Source: Spirodela intermedia (Eukaryota > Streptophyta > Magnoliopsida > Alismatales > Araceae). From it: a stretch of DNA of 64,000 bases. The position numbers and the translations under genes are program-made. Positions 51,801 to 63,660 of this stretch are shown one piece after another. The notes under the pieces were generated by a model. That model ran no database searches, was not told the origin of the DNA, and saw only the letters and a program-made list of their open reading frames with translations. Positions within the stretch are counted from its first letter, which is position 1; the number at the start of each line of letters is the position of its first letter. The stretch lies in the NCBI GenBank assembly GCA_902729315.2, contig LR746267.1, positions 2,037,501 to 2,101,500 of the forward strand, written 5' to 3'.

Positions 51801-54800
51801 TATAGAAAGTTGATCGGTGCTCAGCTTCAAAAAGAGTTCCATAAACAGCCTGTCAAAAATTTAAGAGAGCTAAGTAAAACTTCACAACTTTTGACGTTAC
51901 TATCCAGAGTCTCGTCTTATTAATAATAATCATAATATTGAAAAAAACATACGAACTACATTGAAATAAATAAATCATATAATTTTCCAGATCCATGATT
52001 GTTAAAGTTTTATTCATCTAGATACAGGAATGGCCAAAGAATGCCAAAATGCCGTATGGTACCAGATGACATTCTAGAAGTTGTTACTATGAGAAAAAAG
52101 TTATTGAAATCAATGACCATTTCCCTGCATTGTAAAATGCCAATGTTGGTAATAAGATACTTTGACAACCTATATGCAACCGCATTAATAGAAAATCTTT
52201 TCTTTTATTTACAGAATCTCTCAATCTCCTACTATTATAGAAGTCATAATGTAAAAAGTATTCATCTGTTATTTTCAACTTGTTCTGAAGCAGTTACTTT
52301 CCTTTTACAACGCACTAATAAAGATTATCTACTACACATTGTAAACTCATCTGTTACAATAGAGCTCTCTGAGAGGCCTGCTTGTGAGTTAGCGAGTGGT
52401 TATTCATCACAAATGAATTCACATTTCCATCTGATGATTCCCATTGAAAACGTCCCCTCAGCACCCAGATGCAGCATTTATGCACCCAGTTAGATCTCAT
52501 TCTCTTCCATTTTTATCTTTTGAATTTACCATATTCCATTCAATGATTTATTAACTAATTTTTGCATAATCACAAAATTAAACATCTTTTCGGAGAGAAG
52601 ATGAGCTCGAATTGTTTAATAATCGCATAATATATGTAGAAATCGGAAAAGTAAGGATTATGTTGCATTTCAGGGCTAAATTGGAGATTGAGCATGACCA
52701 TATCAAGAACTGTCCAGGAGGTTAGGAGAGAGAAAAAAAACTGATCAAACATAAAAAATTTAAATGGCCATAAGAGAAATAAGTTTTGGGGTCAAAACCT
52801 TAATCACAGGGGATTCTTTTGTGACAGAACCGAAGTCATAGTTGAACACACCCAACCCAATAATATCAAGTGCCAGACTTGAGAACTCTGCCTCAAGATC
52901 CAATTCAATTTCCTCTCCTTTGCTGGCATCATTATCTAGAAGCGACTCAATTTTCGATATGGTTCTCTCTGAACAGTTTGTGAAAACTTTAACCATGGCT
53001 TCGAGGAACAAAGAATGAAATCCCGGAGCAATGACTACAAGGATAAAGAAAAAAAATTATTATCAGACTAACGCCAATCGCCAGGAAGATGAAAACTGAC
53101 TGAAGTGTACACAATACAAACCTCTTCTTCTCTGCTTCCAGGTGTCTAGATCTGCTGGAATTAGCCCTTTCCCCATTATAGGTTCTAGGATGTCAGCAAG
53201 CACTCCCTGGGAAAAATATACAGCCAAGAATGTATCAATTCTCTTTACGATTTTGCCATGACGAGGTTAGGGAAAAGGTATCAAGGCTTCCAGCTTGCAA
53301 AGTTAAAAAATTCCCCAGGTCCAAGAAAAGAAAAACCAGACTTGTCATCAAGGAATCAAACTGCAAATTGTTTCGGAGAGGACTTTGCGATACAATATAC
53401 CAGGGAAGGGCATAGGGTAGCTCTTTCAGAGATTAGATTTCTTCAAAAGATTGTTACTCAATGAAAAACATAAACTTTTTTCCGAACTTTAAAAGTAAGG
53501 AAAAATAGCAATATACAGGGTCAGGGTCCTACAACCGAGTCAACCAGAGTAATTCTCATCATACCCCAGTTGACCAAATCAAGCCAATGGTCAGTAGATT
53601 CACCTAAAAAAGAAAGTGGGATATAACTGCAGGAATGCAAGATTCAGCCAACGCATATATATACCCTCGACTGAATCCACCAGTCAGAGCATGCCAGTGA
53701 TCCTTCGTATGAAAGTTTAATTTGAAAGATTAAAAGACATGAAAAATAGTTTCTTAAATAAAAAATTGATATAGCATCGTTTAAATTTATGACGTAGTAA
53801 GATGCTTTATACCAAACCTAGATAATTATGTCAACAGCAACAGATAAATACCATAGTGATTTACTATCCCTCCTAATGAATGATTCGGTGCTTTTCATTT
53901 GATTTTACAAAGAAAGAAGGGGGGAAAATCCATCATCACATGTTCATGCAGTGAGAATCATGATCATTCCTTTTGTCTAAACACTAATTATATGAACCCA
54001 GTTCCAGAACCAATGACCATTTAATACATTTATTTCACTATTTGGTGTTTCTTTTTAATTTAGGGACAGAATTGATTGCTACATAGTCTTCCGTAACATT
54101 TTCTTGCCTGAAACTAGCACCAGTCGGCCACCACCCAACTGACATCAGTTGTGAGCAGTGGACTCAGCTATACTGGCCTTACCCAAACTCATCCAATGGA
54201 ATATGTGGCATTCGATTTCTCTAGATAGATTCCCAACGAGCAGTGAAGCTGTCTAGAGCAATTCCCATCTTCCTTGTCGATGTCTCCAAACAAAGCCAGA
54301 AGTAGATGATCTGAAAAGTGGATCAACATTATTTTCCATCTCAACAAAGGCCTGCACGTCATTTCGAGTTGTTCCTACCTGTTAGTTCATCTAATCATAC
54401 AATTTATTATCATCGAAAATCAAAGTGTGGCGCAAGTATTAAGAAGGGAGAAAACTAAATTTAGTTGATTGCGTTAGAATTCTGGTACTTTTTTTTCAAA
54501 TTTTTAAGGGAACTGGACTCATTTTCACTCAATGAGTTCTGAGGAGGAATTCATTATGAACCCCAAGAAATGGGTATTTTTCTTAGGATATGTAATATAT
54601 TTCCAAGATATAGAAGCCAACCACAAAAAGGGGCCTGCTTCTCGGCTTCTCAGTCTGCATAACCTTTCAAGCTTTCAACAACATTAAGAGCCAAAGCTCC
54701 ATTGTGCCTCTACAATCATGAGCTTGGTGATGAATTTTTCTATAAGCCACTGTGCAATGAAACATATTTTTACCGTGCACAAATATGGTAAAATATCCAG

Positions 54801-57422
54801 CTTAATATCCAGCGCTCTTGAAGAACACCATACTGTTAATACTTGCAAATATTGAAAAAGTAGGGCTTTCTCCCCATATTTATCAAGAGGATTACAATCT
54901 CCCGATGTAAAGACAACAGAAATTCATTTGCCCAAGAGTGACGTTTAGAAGGCATTCCAACATCATCAAATTAAATTCCACTGAACATAGCTATCCGAAG
55001 AATATATAATTTCTCTCAATGAATAAGTGACATAACCGCTAAAATTATTTTTTCTAGCATTCCTCCATCATCATGCAGTTTCATCAAGTTTGTATTTTCC
55101 CTAATCTGAGATTTAATAATGTTAATAATAAGCAGAAGATGAGAAAAGCTGCATTAAATTTTCAGAAGCAATACTCAATAACAATGTCTATGGGCGAATT
55201 CAATGATATAAAACAAAGTGAAACCAAGAATATAAAAGCGTACCTTGTCATAAGAAAATGCATTCTCTCGGAGAATATATCTTGCCACAATCGGATCTGA
55301 TACCACCACAAATGACTTTGGTCCGAAAGCAAGTCTATACACAGAACCATGCTGCTGACACAATAATTAAGACTAAGCAGGGAAAGCAGCATGGGAAAAG
55401 AAAAAATCCAAATCCATCCAAAAAACTTGCAAACACTCTCTTCTCCCAAGGATTTTTAATAATGTCCACAAGTTGAGAGTACCAGTCAGAAAAGTAGAAG
55501 TATATTTCTTTAGTCATTACTAACTGCATAATTAAGTATACTGTGCAAACAATACCTAGCAGTTGCCAAAGTTAATTAGATATAAGCAGGATTTGTTCAG
55601 AGTGACAGTATATAAACATAAATATACACATAAGCGAGTAATGATGCATAAAAATATATCAATTCCAGTTTCAAGAAAATGTAAGTGTATGTACATCAGG
55701 TTCAGTATGGGAAAGGAATATTTGACAATTTCCAACGAAAATTCCAAGCGTGTAGGGACTAGGGACCGATTCTTATCAGCTACATGTTCTTATCGTGATC
55801 TAATTAGCTTTATGGAAGCAATGAAAGCCAGATTTTTCTTAACATTGGTTTACTGAAAGCATGAGCAGAAATTCTAAGATGTGGTATAACAAGAAAACAT
55901 TTCTCAATGCATGTTCATATAAAAATAGTAATCTGTACATCTCTCACGAATAAGAAGCCTAAAAATAAATCACAATGAATTTCATTTCATTTTACACAAT
56001 GGGTCAACTGAGTTTTTATTTCATTTAGTCTTTCAGATTAAAAACCTCTGTAGGACATATGACTTCCAGTATTCGTTTTCAATACTCAGATGAAAGGAAT
56101 CTCAGAATGAATTAGAAAACAAGAGGGTATGTCACCTCTATAAACCAATCATAAAGTGAGAAGAAAAGAGGGCGTCCAAAGAGATCAGTCACTGCGCCTT
56201 CAGCTGTTGGCATTGATCCAAGGGCTGATCCGCTCAACAAATTGGTTAGAAGATTGCTTGCATTGTCCAGTAGATTTCGATTGGTTTTTGCTTCTTTGGT
56301 AGTTGACTGGCACCTGTAAGATTATCAGCATTGCAGCCGTATCAGTAGTTGACTTTCATTGTATTTCTATTTGGGATCAAATGGAAATAATCTCGCTTTA
56401 TCATAGTTCTGTCATCCACATAATACAAGATTACGATGAGATTCAGTACTTTACATCTCTTTTACATAAATCGAGACTTTAGAACTTTCTCTACACAATC
56501 AATGGGACTTTCCTCTGGATTCAGAAATTTTCCTTCCTGATGCTGAAAACAAATTGTCTTCACACTGTCCATAACAACAAAGAAAAATGGAGACAGCTAT
56601 GTGGTAGGCATTAAGTAATTTGTATAATCTAAAACGAAAATCAGGTTTTCGGGTGCCTCTTCCTGCGTTCCAGATGTTGATACACATGCTATGAGATCCT
56701 ATCACACTTACGGGCATTCTGCCTGTGATCACTGATTCAACACAGAAGAACAAGATCGACCGAATTAAAGAAACAAGATCATCTGGGCGAGCACAAGAAC
56801 TGGGCTGGCCTCAGCTGCCACGTTTCGAAAATTCCTATCCAGGAAACTTGGAGCAGCAAAAATCAGGCCTTTGGGTAGCTCTTCCTGCGTTCCGGATGTT
56901 AATACACATGTTATGAGATCATATCACACTTACGGGCATTCTACCTGTGATCACTGATTCGACACCGAAGAAAAAAAGCCCGAGATCGACCGAAGTAAAG
57001 AAACAAGATCATCTGGGCGAGCACAAGAATTGGGCTGCTCTCAGCTCCCATGTTTCGAAAATTCTCATTCAGGAAATTTGGAGCAGCAAAGAGATAAAAT
57101 ATGGCGTCTTTCACGGCAGAGGAGGAAAACGGCGCTCGAAGCTCGTCAGGGGGGAGGAAATACGAGAAACTGGCAACCAAATTCAAAGCATATAGCGGCG
57201 GCGATGCTGAGATCAAGATGTAGAAGCGAGAAAAACCAAATAAGCAAGGCCCGAAAGTGAGGAGTAACAGCTCATCGCCCACCTCGTCATGGACTGTCTT
57301 CGAAGTCCGCGTGGAACTCCGTGGGAAGCACCGCCCCTCGAGTTGCCCATCCCGGTGAGACGGGTTCCGCACAGGCCACCATTACCGGCGGTCGAAAGCT
57401 GCAGCAGAGCCACAGCCACCAT
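45880..57422 (-). CDS. CYP97B: Cytochrome P450, CYP97B type (CYP97B3-like), 14 exons, 573 aa
   Basis: Plastid P450 of the CYP97 clan, related to the A- and C-type carotenoid ring hydroxylases; the role of the B type is less certain. Exons (minus): 57422-57283, 56313-56136, 55351-55244, 53206-53122, 53034-52799, 51849-51676, 50915-50868, 50743-50684, 50572-50486, 50341-50253, 48390-48299, 47187-47126, 46338-46192, 46095-45880. They sum to 1722 nt in frame. The transit-type N-terminus is residues 1-46. Core motifs are all present: oxygen-binding AGHETT (354-359), ExxR (ESLR, 410-413) and the haem loop [11 protein letters not shown] with Cys519. The ending [18 protein letters not shown] matches CYP97B3 as remembered. 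Exon 3 could include one extra CAG (Gln). Introns reach about 2 kb. Intact. Confidence 0.93.
56641..57090. repeat. Two-copy tandem duplication inside CYP97B intron 1, period 222 bp
   Basis: The unit containing ctcttcctgcgttcc starts at 56657 and again at 56879. Both copies share 'cacttacgggcattct', cctgtgatcactgattc, 'aaagaaacaagatcatctgg' and cgagcacaaga. Copies differ by scattered substitutions. Located within the 969-bp intron between exons 1 and 2. Confidence 0.9.
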
Positions 57423-59289
57423 GGCCGGCGCAGACGGATGTTGGAAGGGACAGTACTGGGTGGAAGCGGGCAATGTTGACGACCCTTCTTCCTATTTGGA
57501 TAAGTCTTCGTTGTTACGCGCGCATTCTGCGTGCGTTCAATCCGAACAAAATCCTCCCTTTTTACTGTCTACAACGTTCGCGGCTATTTCTCGAGGACAC
57601 CACCATGTCTAACAGTCAACGCTGCACTGCCCCGATAATGCATCGAAATTGTTTCCTAAATACCCCCGAGAAATAAAATTTACTCGATATCAAGAGCTTC
57701 ATAATTCACAGAGGGCCGAAATCTTCAGAATTTTCCCCCTTTTTTTCAAAATTTCAAAACTAATTAATTTCAGAGTTGAATTATGACATTAAATAGTTTT
57801 TAGGATGAAATGTGATGAATGGTGAGCGATGATGAAATGGCGGTAGGATTAGTTATATCAGATGATCATTATCACTAATTGCTACCTGAAGTGGCAACAT
57901 GTGAGAAAGATCAGCAGGCTTTTATTGGCATCTGGTCACCTTTGTGAGTGACTATATTGATAGAAGAACTAATTAGGGTTATCAGCAAAAGGCTTTAGGT
58001 AACTTCAAATTGGACAATCCCATGTATATGTGTGAAAACAAAGTTACATAATGGTCAATGATAGTAATGAGAATACCTAGCAATATGTATTTCAATTCTT
58101 GTAGTCTTTTCTAGGGACATCAAAATAAGAATCTCTAGGGCCCACCACAATTTTTCTAGGATTACTCATTCATGAGGCCTTCTTTGTCTTCAAATAGCAT
58201 TCAATGAGGAGATTTGGTGATAGAACATCATAATTGTCTAACAAACTCCTTGTAACATTCAACCATTTCCCATAGTTCTCCTTTGGGGAAGCCTCCTCTG
58301 ATGACTTCAAATACGCCTTTCTCTCTCTTACAAGGTCGACATATTAGACTACTAGGAGCCTCCTCTCTCTCTTCTTGTATTGCCTGAGCAACGGATCAGG
58401 TGCACTAATTAAATGGGGTCATGAATTATAATGTGCAAATTCGACATGTTAACTATGGCATAAGTTAGACAATTAGTATTTAATTTGGTACAAAATGACA
58501 TTTCTTTGTACATAAAATAGGGGAAGCATAATTTATGATATATATTCTAACTACATGTCTAATTTTTTTTTGATTTTTTATATTTTCGATGACGTGTATA
58601 TTTATTTATTTATATGCTTCACTGGAATAATAATTATAAAGAAAATTTCATTTGATGTCTAAATTATTATTTAAATATTTTATAATTTATTTAATATAAT
58701 CAAAGTATTTTCTTGATTTTTAGAGATTTTTTGAATTTTTTGAGTATTTTAAACTTTTTTAATTTAAATAAATATTTTAAAGGTTTTTTATTCTTTCAAA
58801 ACTTTTGTTAAATCTGAATTAATATCAATGCTTTAACTCATAAATATTGAAATTATATAACATAATTCAAGTGATTTTTATGATTTATTATGCATCTCTT
58901 AAGCCCTAAGTCAACTCATGTATAAATGAGTTTAGATTTACCATGTTGCTTTGTCCCTTATGCCTAATTTATTATATTTATTTGTTTAGGGGGTAGTGGG
59001 CTTTATTTTATTATTAAGTTTCAGATCATATCAAGCCAACAGGTTAGTTGGACAGCTCACATTAATTAAAAAGGAGGCTCAAGAAGAAGTAGTTATTTTT
59101 CCTCCCCTCAAATTAAGGAAATTGTCCAATTAAGGTGAGTGATTCATTTCTTCTTTAATTAGAGGGAGGGGTATGTGGTACTGTTTAATCATCCACACCC
59201 CTCTACCTCATTTGAAAACCCTTGGGACTATCTCAGTCTCTCAATTTGCCCAATCTAAGGGTTGAATAGGCCCTAAGGTGAGAGAAGGT
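57423..59289. other. CYP97B promoter side then AT-rich intergenic DNA
   Basis: The first few hundred bases upstream of the ATG at 57422 presumably hold the CYP97B promoter; no motif stands out. From about 57700 the sequence is AT-rich with no ORF or family recognised. Confidence 0.45.
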
Positions 59290-60957
59290 GAGAGAATACC
59301 TAACATGACTTAGTCATTGTATAATAAATCACATAAATTTAAAATTTATAAAACTAAAAAAATATTAATTTATAAATTTTTAAACATATTTTAAAATAAA
59401 TTAATTAATTATAATTTGATAAAAGGTTTAAAAAATAGTAATAAATTTTCTAACAATCATTCGGATGTAAGATAATATCATGTAATATTTCAGAATTTTT
59501 ATAAATATAATTTTTTATAAGTTTTAGACTAAATGATGAATATAAAATATATTTAAAAATTTACGAATGGTTATCATTTTCAGTGATTGTTGGAATTCTA
59601 TTTGTTCAGAATGGTTATCGTGTGATGTTCACAACCTCAACGGTTCTCCTTAAATAAGGACAACTTAGGCATTCACTAAATCTCTTTTTGAAGTCTAAAA
59701 AATGATGATGGAAGTTAAACTAGTTAAAAAATAGTAAATTAAAGTTTTGACGTCGCGATGGTGATATATTAACAATGTGTCAGAATTTTGAGCATTTAGG
59801 AATATTGTTGTGTAATATCTATAGCCTCAAATACTCTTCTTAGATAAGGATGATGTGAGTAATTTTTATATCTTCTTGTAAAGTTTAAAGATTAATGAAA
59901 TGGGTCATCGAATCATTTACGACAGCTATCAGATGATGCAGTAAAAAATGACAACTTTACGATTCTCTAACAGTTGTCACTCAATGAAGATGAGCTAGAT
60001 GAAGGTGAGACATGTCTTATGGAGCTTCATCCTCACGTTAGCACAGTAAAAAGAGGCTCTTCATTACATCTAGTACATTTTTAGGAGGTGGTAACTCATC
60101 TCTAGATAAATCATCTTTTTATCAACGATGACTTATTCGTCGATCAATCATAAATGATTTATTCGATAGATTCACAATTTTTTTATCATGAATCGTTCAA
60201 TAATTTTAATAACGATACTTCGCGAATCGTGTTGACAAGATTTTCACTAATAATTGAGCGATTATGACAGCTTAATCCTTCACTAGGGATTTGTAGAAAA
60301 ATTATGATTTAATTAAATAAAAGTACGAGTTCTGGCACTAGTGGGATTTGAACCCCCACTATTTACTCATCTTCATGAAAAAGAATGAAACAAGAATGCA
60401 AATACCTTTATAAAGTGACATCATTAGAGTACTTCTTTTTGATAAATAAGGGGTATTTGAGGTATAAAAATTATTAAAATATTCTAGGGAAGTTGTGATC
60501 GTTGATTTAGTCCCACATTGATTATGTGTTGAATTTTGAGGTAGATATATAGTAATATGAGATTTGATAAACAATAAGTCTCTTTCTCGCGTGTGTATAA
60601 CCACTCTTTACCCAACATTTGGTTGGACACTAGTGATGTGGAAAAGGAGTGATGCACACTTGTCCATCCTTAGTCACTTAAGCCCTTGCTCACAGCTTTG
60701 TTTGATTGTGCTTCCAACCTACTTGTGAGCCCAATTAGTTGGCGGGTTCCCCCCTTTTTCTATCTAATTATTTTATTTTTCTTTATTTATCTTAAAAATA
60801 GAATTATAAAAAGTATATGAATTCACATAATTAGACAAAAAATTACATTAATCAATTAAAAATCACTTTTCACAATTTCACATAAATATAAGTCTATTTC
60901 TTATGAGTTAAGACTAAAACTATATTATTAATAAATTACTAACCCATGATAATGAAA
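59290..60957. mobile_element. Truncated inverted copy of the long-TIR element at 60-2380
   Basis: Reverse complement of this stretch follows the left-hand element from about 660 to 2380. Examples are 60690-60780 against 840-960, the segment around 60310-60440 against 1215-1330, and the outer repeat 59310-59430 against 2240-2370. The same outer arm also matches 70-190 in direct orientation because the element ends are inverted repeats. The expected second arm is missing: at about 60957 the match stops and TPP2-derived sequence begins. Confidence 0.65.
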
Positions 60958-62960
60958 ACTTACCAATACCTTTATCAATATTGTCACTTTCATTATTAGT
61001 TGTGTTTATCTCTTTCTTGTGATGAATCTTGTCATTTTCATCACCTCTAGAGATCAAGCCATTTAACCTTTTGGCAAGCGACAATGTATATTTGGGATAT
61101 TCTAACTTCAAGGAACAAGATGACTCCTTCCTTGATGACTTTTCTTTCTTGGGATCATGTTCCAAACTAGCCAAAAACTTTAGTTTTGATTCCAAACTTT
61201 CTTTCTTGTTGACTTTTCTTTCTTGCTACCTCTTCTCGTAGTCTCTTTGACACACTCTTAGCATGCATAATATAGTCCTTTCCTTTTCTATCATTTGTCT
61301 TGCTAGGTGAGACAATGCAAAGTATCTGATAAGAGACTAGAAGCTACACATATGAAATCTTATTCAATAAGGCTGATCTTGACGAAGAGTTCTTAAATAT
61401 TTTGCAACCTGGGGTAGCCATGTAAAATGCTTATTCTTTTCCTAGGACAAGTACAAATCATTTGGAGGTGCCATCTCTTATTATTGGGTCATCTAGTTTA
61501 GAGAAAAAGCTCAATTATGTGAAGTCCTCCAATTTCATTAAATGAACGGCACTAGCTCATTCATTTCTCCCAAGAAATGAACAGTCTCATGCCTTATGTA
61601 TAATTGTCAAATGTAGTTTTCCTTTGGAATTTTTCTGTATCTTAGATACAGAATTCTAGTGGCATACATATGCTTGTTGGAATCTGAAGTGGTATAATAT
61701 TGTAACTCAAGTTTTGTGTCATATATCTTGTCATTGAGCAATGGAAAATGAGACTTTACTTCAGTAGCCTCCTTTAGTGTGAACTTGTAGGTCAAGGTCA
61801 AAGCAATAATTCATTTGCCAACAGGTAATCTATCATGTCTCTTTGAAAGTATTCAAATGTTTGATTGTACAAGTTGAATACAAATCCTTATCTTTTCTGT
61901 AGTAGTAAGCACAGGTTTCTCATATGACAACAAAGACTTGCTAGTAACAGTAATTGGTCCTTCACTTCCATCAACTAGTACAGCCTCTTTGTGGATGCTT
62001 ATGCCATGAAACACAATCCTTAGGTTGACCACAGAAGATTCATGGCTACTAGATCCAACTTGGGCAACAATAACTTTAATTATCAAACCACCTTTTACAA
62101 AGAAGTTGAAACCTTGATGTGAAGGTGATGAACATGTCACAACACTCTCCCATTCAATGGGCCTTTTAAGAGGGCATAGTTGATCAGGATTAGTGAAAAA
62201 TCTCCATGCATATCGAATCTTGAAGTGCTCATAATTGCCTCAATCCAAATTGCACAAGTGGTACATCAATAAACTTCCTCACAGCATGCCCTCAAAAGAA
62301 AATGACATTAGGCAATGAAATAACTTGGCAATTGAATTCCAAAATTGTAGGCTTCATTATGGGAATGGGTACACTAAAAGCAGGACCATGCCATATACCT
62401 TTACAATCTATGGCATACACTTCATGATAGTGCAAGCCTTCATTGAACTTTGAAGGATCAATGATGATTATGAAGCTAAGACCATTGAGAGTAGTGGTAG
62501 AAACTCAAGAGCTTGAATAATTAAGCTTTCATTAGAATGCAGCTGTCTATATTCTTCAAATGGTATGAACTGCTCTAATTTGTTTGCACGTTTGTGAAAC
62601 TTCACCACAACTTGTACAGCCTACTCATTAGATTGCTGACAAGCATGAGGTTCCCTAAGATATAGGGGTTGTTTTTCTAATTAGATTGATCTTTAGTTTA
62701 CAATAAGCACTAGGGAGATTCTGAGACTGAAGAATAGATTCATATACCTTGTCAGCTAGCATTATTCCATGCCCCATGGAGAGAGTATCTTTAAGCATGT
62801 CACTAGCATAATTTGTAGATTTTTCAAAGTTTTTCTGACACTATATGGACTAGTAGGAATGCATTTGGCCTTCATCACATTGATTGATAGAGCAACTATG
62901 CCACACACATAAGAAGATGACATCCAAGTTCCATTCGTATGCATGTGGCTTGATCTTTTG
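60945..62960 (-). pseudogene. TPP2 (pseudogene): Processed (intronless) tripeptidyl-peptidase II pseudogene fragment
   Basis: The minus strand, read across several frames, follows plant TPP2 from the active-site serine region to near the C-terminus. In order the pieces are: NGTWMSSSYVCGIVALS and GIPTSPYSVRK-like; FHKRANKLEQFIPFEEYRQL; GLHYHEVYAIDCKG; PIEWESVV; VFHGISIHKEAVLVDGSEGP; LTYKFTLKEATEVKSHFPLL then NDKIYDTKLE; the KGKDYIMHAKSVSKRL region; and LKLEYPKYTLSLAKRLNGLI. About 670 codons of family sequence occupy 2.0 kb, so introns are absent although I expect the parent gene to have many. Stops and frameshifts are numerous (for example near 62280-62310 and 61500-61600), and the nucleophile Ser of GTSM is Trp (TGG). 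Not functional. Confidence 0.88.
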
Positions 62961-63049
62961 ATGAATTTGACTTTGTAGTGGGTTCTTTCTTCATCATAAA
63001 CTTTTGTTGTGGAAATGTACTCTTATTAGAGCCCCTTTCCTTGCATCAT

Positions 63050-63655
63050 CCTCTGAAATTTCATTAAAAACTATTAAAGGTGTTATTGAGGGTCAAAAAA
63101 TAACCATATGAATCACTATGGCTAAATTCATATTTTTTTATAAAATTTCTCAAAGCTTTTCCAGAATGTGGCCCTTGATATCGTCATCACTTTCAGGCCA
63201 ATAATCCCATCATTGCTCTTCAAGTAGTTTAAAAATAAAGGAACAAGTTGCTTCTCTAGTAATCCTTTAATTTTAGAGCTTGAAATCTGTTGTCTACATC
63301 CAAGGTTGTCTATATCAGAGTACCAAATTGGGCCCACTGCTATTATCGATTCTAGTTGATTTTCTAGTAATAGCTCCATTTTTTCTTGAGCTTGGGAAGG
63401 ACCTTCTCCTAACATCATCATCCGTGCTCAGGCATTTGTATTTCTACTATCCATGCATTATTTCTCTCCTTCAAGTCTTGCTCTTGTCATCCGTGACTTC
63501 TCCTCCTCTCATTGGAGTTCTGCCAACCTAAGCATTGCTGCAGGTGGCTCACTTTTCTCGTACATTGTAATAAATCTTCCCACATTTCCTCCATTTCCTT
63601 CTCCAGCCTTTCCACATTGTATTTTTCAATTTGAGCATCATCTCCTTGTGTAGGA
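63050..63655 (-). other. Region between PBS and TPP2 fragment, possible decayed gag
   Basis: On the minus strand this follows the primer-binding site. One frame gives a short coiled-coil-like stretch (VERLEKEMEEMWEDLLQ) near 63600, and another is open for 97 codons (63421-63128). Position suggests leader or gag remnants of the retrotransposon, but no gag domain is recognisable. Confidence 0.3.
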
Positions 63656-63660
63656 TCTCA

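Noticed and set aside
51999-52493. 164-codon plus-strand ORF inside CYP97B intron 5
   Set aside because: Opposite strand to the gene, AT-rich, no recognisable domain, entirely within a long intron.
60310-60360. tRNA gene on the minus strand
   Set aside because: Only the T-arm and acceptor end look tRNA-like; no D-arm, anticodon arm or 5' acceptor strand is present at the required spacing.
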